From: an uncultured Gammaproteobacteria bacterium
Lineage (GTDB): Bacteria; Pseudomonadota; Gammaproteobacteria; GCA-001735895
Reading direction: 5' to 3'
DNA: 5,833 nt
NCBI GenBank assembly: GCA_945787265.1
Contig: CALZHS010000131.1
Location: 1 to 5,833 of the forward strand
Part shown: positions 1 through 5,152 of the stretch, piece by piece
How positions within the stretch are numbered: position 1 is the stretch's first letter
Layout: each line of letters begins with the position of its first letter
Translations under genes and position numbers: made by a program
The notes under the pieces: generated by a model
The model's database searches: none
What the model was told of the DNA's origin: nothing
Seen by the model: the letters and a program-made list of their open reading frames with translations, nothing else

Positions 1-223
1 CCACCTGGAATAACGCGTTGGGCTCTTCCGAGCCGGCGCTCATGACGCCGCGCGGGCGATGATATTTCCAGCTGCGGCCAATCATGTGAACACCGTTGGC
101 GAGCAGCGCCGAGCACAGCGTATCGCCGGCCAGGCCGGTATAGCGCTTGCCATTAAAGGTGAACCTGATCTCCCGCTCACGATCGACGCGCCCACCCTGT
201 GCGGTTCGGAATGGCTGACTCAC
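1..223 (-). CDS. soxA: Sarcosine oxidase alpha subunit, N-terminal part (runs off the left edge)
   Basis: The first 74 codons of the large subunit of heterotetrameric sarcosine oxidase are present. This cytoplasmic enzyme oxidises sarcosine to glycine and passes the methyl group to tetrahydrofolate. The visible part matches the small 2Fe-2S-ferredoxin-like N-terminal domain typical of SoxA and related hydrogen-cyanide-synthase-type subunits: an RFTFNGKRYTG strand pair (20-30), AGDTLCSALLANGV (32-45), and the diagnostic GRSWKYHRPRG (49-59) followed by SAGSEEPNALFQV (62-74). Family SoxA is near 1000 residues, so more than 90% lies outside the window. The start is GTG at 223-221, which overlaps the soxD stop as GTGA. 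AGAGG, about 6 bases upstream inside the end of soxD, supports this start, and the 4-base overlap implies translational coupling. Identity is firm from motifs plus gene order; integrity of the rest cannot be judged. Confidence 0.93.
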   Translation of the reverse strand, partial: MSQPFRTAQGGRVDREREIRFTFNGKRYTGLAGDTLCSALLANGVHMIGRSWKYHRPRGVMSAGSEEPNALFQV

Positions 224-504
224 TTGTTGCCTCTTGCGGGAGGCTTTTCACCAATCTTGTAGGTGCCCTTGATCTGGTAGGTCACAGTATCGCGCTCGGC
301 GTTGAAGTAGCGACGGCAACCGGCTGCGTGCAACCATTGTTCGCGGTGAGCACCCTTGGGGTTGTTGCGCATGAACAGGTAGTCGGCCCATTCCTCGTCG
401 CTTAACTTGTCGGTTTCGAGCGGTCGCGCGATATGCGCTTCGCCCGCATAAGAAAACTCGGTCTCGTCACGCTCGCCGCACCAGGGGCATTCGATCAATA
501 ACAT
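220..504 (-). CDS. soxD: Sarcosine oxidase delta subunit
   Basis: A complete 94-residue protein, within the usual 90-110 of the SoxD family. It is the small zinc-binding subunit of the heterotetrameric sarcosine oxidase. The sequence opens MLLIECPWCG, giving Cys6 and Cys9. It later has LHAAGCRRYFNAERDT, giving His59 and Cys63. These are the four zinc ligands known from the enzyme's crystal structure, so the metal site looks intact. Other family marks are EFSYAGEAHIARP (16-28), the EEWADYLFMRNNPKG segment (37-51) and the closing TYQIKGTYKIGEKP. The ATG at 504-502 lies 13 bases after the soxB stop, with a modest GTGGGG upstream. The 3' end overlaps the soxA GTG by 4 bases. It must be co-transcribed with soxB and soxA. 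The order soxB-soxD-soxA is the standard one for this operon. Confidence 0.96.
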   Translation of the reverse strand: MLLIECPWCGERDETEFSYAGEAHIARPLETDKLSDEEWADYLFMRNNPKGAHREQWLHAAGCRRYFNAERDTVTYQIKGTYKIGEKPPARGNK

Positions 505-517
505 GTCGCGGGCCCCA

Positions 518-1768
518 CTAGTGCGCTACACCGGCAGCGCCGTGCTCATCGATCAGGAATCCGCTAACGAAACGATCCAGCGCAAAGGCCCGATTGAGCT
601 CATGCGGTTCGCCGGTTGCGACATTATGCGCAAACACCCAACCGGACCCCGGGGTGGCCTTGAAACCACCGGTGCCCCAGCCGCAATTGAAGTACAAACC
701 CTTGACCGGGGTATTACCGATGATCGGACAGGCGTCGGGCGTGGTATCGACGATACCTCCCCACTGGCGGTTCATACGCACGCGCCTGAAAATCGGGAAC
801 ATTTCGCAAATCGCCGCAACCGTATGTTCAATCGTCGGGAAACTTCCGCGCTGGCCGTAGCCAGTGTAGCTGTCGATGCCGGCACCGATAACGAGATCAC
901 CCTTATCCGATTGGCTGATATAGCCATGCACGGCGTTTGACATGATGACGGTATTGATAACCGGCTTGATCGGCTCTGATACCAGTGCCTGTAGTGGATG
1001 ACTTTCGATCGGCATACGAAAACCGGCCATGTCGGCCAGCACCGAGCAATGTCCGGCAACCACCACGGCTACCTTCTTCGCCTCGATCTTGCCGCGCGTG
1101 GTTTCGACCCCGGTAACCGCCCCGTTTTTCTGGCGGATGGCGGTAACCTCGCAATTCTGAATGATATCAACGCCGCGCAGATCGGCACCGCGAGCAAAAC
1201 CCCAGGCCACGGCATCGTGGCGGGCGACCCCACCACGCGGCTGAAACGAAGCACCAAGAATCGGGTAGCGGCAGCCCTGGTCGATATTGATTTCGGGTAT
1301 GGCGCGCTTTATCTCTTCGGGGGTGACGACATGTCCGTCGATGCCGTTCAGTCGATTGGCGTTGACGCGCCGATGGATATCGCGCATGTCCTGCAAGTTA
1401 TGGCCGAGGTTATAAACCCCGCGCTGGCTGAACATGACATTGTAATTCAAATCCTGGCTCAGGCCTTCCCACAGCTGCATCGATTTTTCATACAGATGCG
1501 CGGATTCGTCCCACAGGTAGTTAGAGCGTACGATCGTGGTGTTACGGCCGGTGTTGCCACCGCCGATCCAGCCTTTTTCGAGTACCGCCACGTTGGTGAT
1601 GCCGTGCTCTTTGGCAAGATAATAAGCGGTTGCAAGCCCGTGACCACCACCGCCAATAACCAGTACGTCATACTCCGGCTTCGGCTCCGGGCTGCCCCAC
1701 GCGGCCGCCCAGTTTTCGTGGTAGCTGATCGCGTTACGCACCAGTGAAAAGATGGAATATTTGCTCAT
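518..1768 (-). CDS. soxB: Sarcosine oxidase beta subunit (FAD/FMN flavoprotein)
   Basis: The catalytic beta subunit, 416 residues (family about 405-415). It binds sarcosine and noncovalent FAD; electrons pass to FMN at the alpha/beta interface. A DAO-type fold starts with YDVLVIGGGGHGLATAYYL (33-51), the ADP-binding glycine loop, and an acidic end of strand two at AVLEKG (61-66). GGVARHDAVAWGFARGA (179-195) contains His184, which matches the His known to carry covalent FMN (His173 in the Corynebacterium enzyme) if the 11-residue length difference is all N-terminal; that offset is my inference. The C-terminal FAD motif is FNCGWGTGGFKATPGSG (360-376). I chose ATG at 1768 because MSKYSIFSLVRNA is the family N-terminus and AGG sits 6 bases upstream. 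An upstream in-frame ATG (1861) would add 31 residues unlike the family and cross the likely promoter. It is the first gene of the operon and is followed by soxD after 13 bases. Unlike many sox operons, no glyA precedes it. Confidence 0.96.
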   Translation of the reverse strand: MSKYSIFSLVRNAISYHENWAAAWGSPEPKPEYDVLVIGGGGHGLATAYYLAKEHGITNVAVLEKGWIGGGNTGRNTTIVRSNYLWDESAHLYEKSMQLWEGLSQDLNYNVMFSQRGVYNLGHNLQDMRDIHRRVNANRLNGIDGHVVTPEEIKRAIPEINIDQGCRYPILGASFQPRGGVARHDAVAWGFARGADLRGVDIIQNCEVTAIRQKNGAVTGVETTRGKIEAKKVAVVVAGHCSVLADMAGFRMPIESHPLQALVSEPIKPVINTVIMSNAVHGYISQSDKGDLVIGAGIDSYTGYGQRGSFPTIEHTVAAICEMFPIFRRVRMNRQWGGIVDTTPDACPIIGNTPVKGLYFNCGWGTGGFKATPGSGWVFAHNVATGEPHELNRAFALDRFVSGFLIDEHGAAGVAH

Positions 1769-1794
1769 GACCAACCTGAATTTTCGAGGCGCGT

Positions 1795-1824
1795 AGCATA
1801 TCAAGCCTGGCGATAGCGGGTAAA
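1795..1824 (-). promoter_or_regulatory. Candidate promoter for the soxBDA operon
   Basis: Reading the minus strand, TTTACC (1824-1819, 4 of 6 to the -35 consensus) is followed after 18 bases by TATGCT (1800-1795, 4 of 6 to the -10). A TGA directly before the -10 makes an extended -10 element. Transcription would start near 1788, giving a leader of about 20 bases that contains the soxB ribosome site. The position fits well, but the match was made by eye and sigma70-like pairs arise by chance. Confidence 0.35.
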
Positions 1825-1959
1825 GCGAAAAGCAACGGCTGCGCTCGAGGGGTCGGATCAAGTTAAATCAATGGCGCATTTGATACAGGCCGCCCTGGTT
1901 CCCGAAAACAGTTTATTCGACTAGACTGCTGGCCTCGTTTTTCGGATTCAACCCTTCCG

Positions 1960-2853
1960 ATGATCCACAGGAATTCCACTGCCAGTGCGATGGCGATGAT
2001 GATCGCCGCCATGCTGATGCTGCCCGGCATCGATGCGATTGCAAAATGGCTGTCCGGATCGGTGTCTTCGGGGCAGGTTACCTGGAGCCGCTTTTTCTTC
2101 CAGATCATTCTGATGTCTCCGCTGTTGCTGAGAACGCGCGGACCGTGGTTAACGCCAACCCTGGCACTGCATGCCGCGCGCGGTTCGCTGATCGCGTTGG
2201 CGACGCTGTTTTTCTTTTCCGGGCTTGCCTACCTGCCGCTGGCCGACGCAATCGCGATCTTCTTTATCGAACCCCTACTGGTCACCCTGCTATCGGCCCT
2301 TTTTTTCAAGGAAGCAATCCATTGGCGACGAATATCGGCGATCAGCCTCGGTTTTGTCGGCGCATTGATCATTATTCGCCCGACCTTCAGCGAAGTCGGT
2401 TACGCGGCCCTGTACCCGGTTGCCGCGGCGTTTTGTTTTTCTTTCTATATCGTATTGACGCGCAAGCTGGTCAGGCACGAGGACCCGATTCGCCTGCAAT
2501 TTTTTGCCGGTGTATTCGGCTGCCTGGTCATGAGTCTCGCACTCGCGTATGGCAACAGCCAGCAGGTTGCGATACTGACTGCCGCCTGGCCGACGCTTCA
2601 TCAATGGTTGCTGCTCGGCGCGCTCGGACTCATTGCAACGGTCTGCCACCTGCTGGTCGTCTACGCATACCGACTGGCCTCGATCGGTATTCTCGCGCCG
2701 TTTCAGTATGTTGAAATCATCGGAGCGACGGTGCTTGGATTGATCATTTTCAACGAATTTCCGGATGCCGTAACCTGGACAGGAGTGGCGATCATAGTAG
2801 GCTCAGGAATGTACGTATTTCATCGCGAGGCCAGGCTGGCCGCCAACGCTTGA
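1960..2853 (+). CDS. EamA/DMT-superfamily inner-membrane transporter
   Basis: A 297-residue, ten-helix protein of the drug/metabolite transporter superfamily, with two EamA repeats (family usually 280-310). Estimated helices: 8-31, 41-58, 72-90, 93-115, 122-140, 147-166, 180-198, 211-236, 241-263, 270-287. The first repeat ends with the typical FFKEAIHWRRISAISLGFVGALIIIRP (115-141). The second ends with FNEFPDAVTWTGVAIIVGSGMYVFHRE (264-290). PLADAIAIFFIEPLLVTLLSALFFKE (93-118) is a strong family signature. Positive residues at 57-60 and 168-172 fit cytoplasmic loops. Such proteins are usually exporters of amino acids, nucleosides or drugs, but the substrate cannot be read from sequence. The reading frame is open back to a TAA at 1864 with no other ATG, GTG or TTG. 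The ATG at 1960 is therefore the furthest usable start, though no clear Shine-Dalgarno precedes it; M11 is an alternative but would cut into helix 1. It is divergent from soxB, with 191 bases between them, so shared regulation is possible but unproven. Confidence 0.93.
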   Translation: MIHRNSTASAMAMMIAAMLMLPGIDAIAKWLSGSVSSGQVTWSRFFFQIILMSPLLLRTRGPWLTPTLALHAARGSLIALATLFFFSGLAYLPLADAIAIFFIEPLLVTLLSALFFKEAIHWRRISAISLGFVGALIIIRPTFSEVGYAALYPVAAAFCFSFYIVLTRKLVRHEDPIRLQFFAGVFGCLVMSLALAYGNSQQVAILTAAWPTLHQWLLLGALGLIATVCHLLVVYAYRLASIGILAPFQYVEIIGATVLGLIIFNEFPDAVTWTGVAIIVGSGMYVFHREARLAANA

Positions 2854-2931
2854 TGATTATCGGCGTTGCCCCAGCACCGGTCGGAATATCACCCGCCTTC
2901 CGCAAAAAAACAAACGCTGTCCCCGGTCGAG

Positions 2932-2960
2932 TTGCAGATAGCCGGGATTGGGTTTAAATT
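2932..2960 (+). promoter_or_regulatory. Candidate promoter for the MetY-type gene
   Basis: TTGCAG (2932-2937) and TAAATT (2955-2960) are separated by 17 bases in the 157-base gap after the transporter stop. The -10 matches 4 of 6 and the -35 only keeps TTG. It would give a leader of about 44 bases ending in the strong AGGGGAG ribosome site (2998-3004). The leader is too short for a SAM or cobalamin riboswitch, and I see no MetJ-box-like tandem AGACGTCT repeats. Assigned by eye only. Confidence 0.35.
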
Positions 2961-3010
2961 AGCCGAAGGACATACATACACAACCACAAAAAATCAAAGG
3001 GGAGAATAAA

Positions 3011-4282
3011 ATGGAAATCGAAACCAAAGCAGTGCATTCGGGCTACAGTCCCGACCCCACCACCAAAGCCGTTGCCGTTCCAATTTACCAGACCACGGCC
3101 TACGCGTTCGATAACACCCAGCACGGCGCCGATCTGTTCAATCTCGCGGTACTCGGCAATATCTACACCCGTATCATGAATCCGACCAACGACGTACTCG
3201 AACAGCGCGTCGCCGACATGGAAGGTGGTGTTGCCGGCCTGGCACTGGCATCCGGGCAGGCGGCGACGACCTACGCGATTCAAACCATCGCCGAGGCCGG
3301 TGATAACTTCATCAGCATGTCCACGCTTTACGGTGGCACCTACAACCTGTTTGCGCACACTTTCCCGCAAATGGGCATCTCGGTGCGCTTTGCCGACCCG
3401 GAGAAGCTGGACGACATGGCGGCGCTGATCGATGACAAGACCAAGGCTGTCTACTGTGAATCACTGGGCAATCCCGCGGGCAATATTCTCGATATTGAAA
3501 AAGTCGCCGAAATTGCCCACGCGCATGGCGTACCAGTCATCGTCGACAATACCGTTCCATCGCCTTATCTATGTCGCCCGATCGAATGGGGCGCAGATAT
3601 CGTCGTGCATTCGCTGACCAAGTATATCGGTGGTCACGGTACCATCATTGGCGGCATGATTGTCGATTCGAATAAATTTGACTGGGTTGCCAACAAGGAA
3701 CGTTTCAAGCGTCTGAACGAACCCGATGTTTCCTACCATGGCGTGGTCTTTACCGAGACCGGCCTGCCGCCTTATATCCTGCGCGCGCGCGTCGTGCCGC
3801 TGCGCAACATGGGCGCGGCGCTGGCACCGATGAATACCTTCCTCGCGCTGCAGGGTCTGGAAACGCTGCCGCTGCGGATGGATCGAATTTGCGAGAATAC
3901 CCTTACCGTTGCGCAGCATCTCGAGAGCCACTCGGGTGTTGAGTGGGTGCGTTATGCCGGTCTCGAAAGCAGTCCCCATAAAGCACTCGCCGACAAGTAC
4001 ATGGGCGGTAAGGCTTCCGGGATATTGTCGTTCGGTATCAAGGGCGGTATCGAAGCGGGTACCAAGTTTATCGATGCGCTGCAGCTCATTACCCGACTGG
4101 TCAATATCGGTGATGCCAAATCGCTGGCCTGTCATCCGGCATCGACCACGCATCGCCAGCTCGCGGATGAGGAACTGGCGTCGTCGGGAGTAACGCCGGA
4201 CCTGGTGCGTCTTTCGATTGGCATCGAGAACATCAAGGATATTATTGCGGATATCGACCAGGCGCTGGACGCCGCGAAGTAA
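3011..4282 (+). CDS. metY: O-acetylhomoserine sulfhydrylase-type PLP enzyme (Cys/Met metabolism family)
   Basis: A complete 423-residue cytoplasmic enzyme (MetY family about 420-435). It is expected to join O-acetyl-L-homoserine with sulfide to make homocysteine and acetate, feeding methionine synthesis. PLP-fold landmarks in order: TKAVHSGYSPDPTTKAVAVPIYQTTAY (5-31), YTRIMNPT with the phosphate-contacting Tyr and Arg from the neighbouring subunit (52-59), ASGQAA (80-85), YGGTYNLF (107-114), ESLGNPAGNILDI (150-162), VIVDNTVPSPYLCRP with Asp179 pairing the pyridine nitrogen, and VVHSLTKYIGGHG with Lys204 as the Schiff-base lysine. LVNIGDAKSLACHPASTTHRQL (363-384) and VRLSIGIE with Arg400 binding the substrate carboxylate complete the active site. 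The LVNIGDAKSL form and length favour MetY over cystathionine lyase or MetZ. The start is well supported by AGGGGAG 6-7 bases upstream. It is probably monocistronic: the upstream gene is 157 bases away and the downstream gene is convergent. Exact sulfur donor and acyl group (acetyl versus succinyl) remain inferred. Confidence 0.93.
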   Translation: MEIETKAVHSGYSPDPTTKAVAVPIYQTTAYAFDNTQHGADLFNLAVLGNIYTRIMNPTNDVLEQRVADMEGGVAGLALASGQAATTYAIQTIAEAGDNFISMSTLYGGTYNLFAHTFPQMGISVRFADPEKLDDMAALIDDKTKAVYCESLGNPAGNILDIEKVAEIAHAHGVPVIVDNTVPSPYLCRPIEWGADIVVHSLTKYIGGHGTIIGGMIVDSNKFDWVANKERFKRLNEPDVSYHGVVFTETGLPPYILRARVVPLRNMGAALAPMNTFLALQGLETLPLRMDRICENTLTVAQHLESHSGVEWVRYAGLESSPHKALADKYMGGKASGILSFGIKGGIEAGTKFIDALQLITRLVNIGDAKSLACHPASTTHRQLADEELASSGVTPDLVRLSIGIENIKDIIADIDQALDAAK

Positions 4283-4350
4283 GCGGGAGTTTCTGGAAGT
4301 CGGCCCGGGCGATTTCCGAATTGCCTGACTACAAAGGCACTGGACAGTGG

Positions 4351-4373
4351 ATCCCGCGGTCTAGCCGCGGGAT
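4351..4373. repeat. Perfect GC-rich palindrome; REP-like element and possible bidirectional terminator
   Basis: ATCCCGCGG (4351-4359) and CCGCGGGAT (4365-4373) form a perfect 9-bp stem around a TCTAG loop. The flanks TGG and GACA give the overall form TGGATCCC...GGGATGACA. This is the shape of short intergenic palindromes found in many copies in various proteobacterial genomes, similar in style to the ATTCCC/GGGAAT dRS3 repeats of Neisseria. A second near-palindrome, CACTG-GA-CAGTG (4338-4349), abuts it. It sits between convergent metY and the CBS gene, where a terminator serving both is expected. No run of T follows on either strand, so it is not a textbook intrinsic terminator. Whether it is repeated elsewhere cannot be seen from one copy. 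Confidence 0.7.
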
Positions 4374-4423
4374 GACATAGTAGCCAGATAGCCGCGTCGT
4401 GTTCGCTTGAGCGCGATTCAGAA

Positions 4424-4852
4424 TCAGGTTGCGATGTACTGTCGCAAAGCCTCGGCTTCCGACTGGACTTCCATGATACGGCACTTGACGAGATCGCCAA
4501 TACTGATAAATCCAACCAGTTCATCGTCGTCGAATACGGGCAGATGCCGAATGCGCCGATCGGTCATCATCGCCATAGCCTCGTTGATCGTATCATTCGG
4601 AGAACAGCGGATGACGTCCCGGGTCATCAATTCTGACACCGCTACGTCGTGCAGGTCGGCACCATGCGGTGCCATGCCGCCAACGATGTCGCGTTCCGAC
4701 AGGATACCCGCGATTTTACCGTCCTGATCCTCGACCAGTAGCGCCCCAATCTTGTTTTCGGTGAGTGCGAGCGCGGCTTCGGCGATATTTTTATCGGACC
4801 TGATTTTGACGATTTCATGACCTTTGCCACGTATCAATTCAGCTAGTTTCAT
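4424..4852 (-). CDS. Small protein with two CBS domains (adenosyl-nucleotide sensor type)
   Basis: A complete 142-residue protein made almost wholly of a tandem CBS pair (Bateman module). CBS1 covers about residues 1-62, with IGALLVEDQDGKIAGILSERDIV (35-57). CBS2 covers about 73-131, with MTRDVIRCSPNDTINEAMAMM (76-96) and RHLPVFDDDELVGFISIGDLVK (102-123). Each domain keeps the Ser-x-x-Asp ribose/phosphate motif at its end: SERD 52-55 and SIGD 117-120. Binding of AMP, ATP or SAM is therefore plausible. There is no fused enzyme or channel domain and no signal peptide. Stand-alone proteins of this type, often ending EAEALRQYIAT as here, are common in proteobacteria, and their partner is usually unknown. 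The ATG at 4852-4850 has GGGG about 8 bases upstream. It is convergent with metY and divergent from the DMGDH-like gene, so it is likely transcribed alone. The nearby methyl-metabolism genes make SAM sensing an idea, not a conclusion. Confidence 0.93.
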   Translation of the reverse strand: MKLAELIRGKGHEIVKIRSDKNIAEAALALTENKIGALLVEDQDGKIAGILSERDIVGGMAPHGADLHDVAVSELMTRDVIRCSPNDTINEAMAMMTDRRIRHLPVFDDDELVGFISIGDLVKCRIMEVQSEAEALRQYIAT

Positions 4853-4983
4853 TTAACTTACCCCAGGTATGAATTGGTTTAGTTAACTCCGATCTTGCAA
4901 CCGGAATCCGAATAATAAGCTAATTTGGATTAGGTTGCGTGATCTTTGTCATAGACACGATTGACTGAGACAAATGCGCCCGG

Positions 4984-5006
4984 TCAGATTCATTCAGATT
5001 TCAGAT
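4984..5006 (+). repeat. Three TCAGAT direct repeats
   Basis: TCAGAT occurs at 4984-4989, 4994-4999 and 5001-5006, start-to-start spacings of 10 and 7 bases. The first two are extended to TCAGATT. They lie about 70-90 bases upstream of the candidate -10 for the DMGDH-like gene, a place where activators often bind. A role as operator half-sites is only suggested by position. Confidence 0.4.
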
Positions 5007-5050
5007 GCGACACGGTTAGACAGCGTCGCGACTTCCCGGGCTCAAAATGG

Positions 5051-5080
5051 TTGGAGAAGTGGAAATCGGGTGTTTATACT
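5051..5080 (+). promoter_or_regulatory. Candidate promoter for the DMGDH-like gene
   Basis: TTGGAG (5051-5056) and TATACT (5075-5080) are 18 bases apart. The -10 matches 5 of 6 consensus bases; the -35 keeps TTG only, as is common in activator-dependent promoters. Transcription would begin near 5087, leaving a leader of about 65 bases that contains the 12-bp palindrome. This is the best plus-strand promoter candidate in the gap. Confidence 0.45.
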
Positions 5081-5099
5081 TCCCGGTCCCTGCGGCAGA

Positions 5100-5111
5100 A
5101 AAGTATACTTT
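5100..5111. promoter_or_regulatory. Perfect 12-bp palindrome, candidate operator
   Basis: AAAGTATACTTT reads the same on both strands. It is centred about 26 bases downstream of the candidate -10 and would lie at roughly +13 to +24, a classic place for a repressor. The half-site TATACTT also occurs once more at 5075-5081, overlapping the -10. The binding protein is unknown and no regulator gene is visible in the window. Confidence 0.45.
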
Positions 5112-5152
5112 GGCAGCGTCGGCGCCGGCCGACCGCCATCGGGAGAATAGTC

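Larger units (their letters stand above)
4853..5152. other. 300-base divergent intergenic control region
   Basis: No convincing gene is present between the CBS gene (leftward) and the DMGDH-like gene (rightward). The region has local AT-rich patches and several repeats. CTAAT-TTGG-ATTAG is at 4920-4933. TTTGTC / GACAAA arms lie at 4945-4950 and 4969-4974. Three TCAGAT copies start at 4984, 4994 and 5001. A perfect 12-bp palindrome lies at 5100-5111. A TATTAT on the minus strand (4917-4912) could be a -10 for the CBS gene but lacks a good -35. A TTGACT at 4961-4966 is an isolated -35-like box on the plus strand; its correctly spaced partner TCAGAT is poor. Confidence 0.6.

Noticed and set aside
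503..940. A 145-codon plus-strand frame opposite the 3' part of soxB
   Set aside because: It is antisense to conserved soxB sequence including the C-terminal FAD motif, with low-complexity Arg/Thr-rich translation and no ribosome site.
998..1747. A 249-codon open frame on the plus strand opposite soxB
   Set aside because: It lies wholly antisense to a well-identified gene, has no recognisable family motif, and long antisense frames are expected in GC-rich coding DNA.
1769..1861. A 31-residue N-terminal extension of soxB from the ATG at 1861
   Set aside because: The extension does not resemble SoxB, contains the candidate promoter, and the ATG at 1768 has a proper Shine-Dalgarno and gives family length.
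2046..2714. A 222-codon frame inside the EamA gene in another plus-strand frame
   Set aside because: The EamA frame gives ten hydrophobic helices and family motifs; the alternative is Arg/Pro-rich and shows no fold or family.
2854..3010. SAM/cobalamin riboswitch or MetJ boxes before metY
   Set aside because: The gap is only 157 bases, lacks the paired stems or conserved cores of these riboswitches, and has no tandem AGACGTCT-like boxes.
3569..4153. A 194-codon minus-strand frame opposite metY
   Set aside because: It is fully antisense to conserved PLP-enzyme coding sequence with no family signal.
4283..4423. A classical rho-independent terminator after metY
   Set aside because: The strong hairpin at 4351-4373 has no following T-run on either strand, so it is reported as a repeat with a possible terminator role only.
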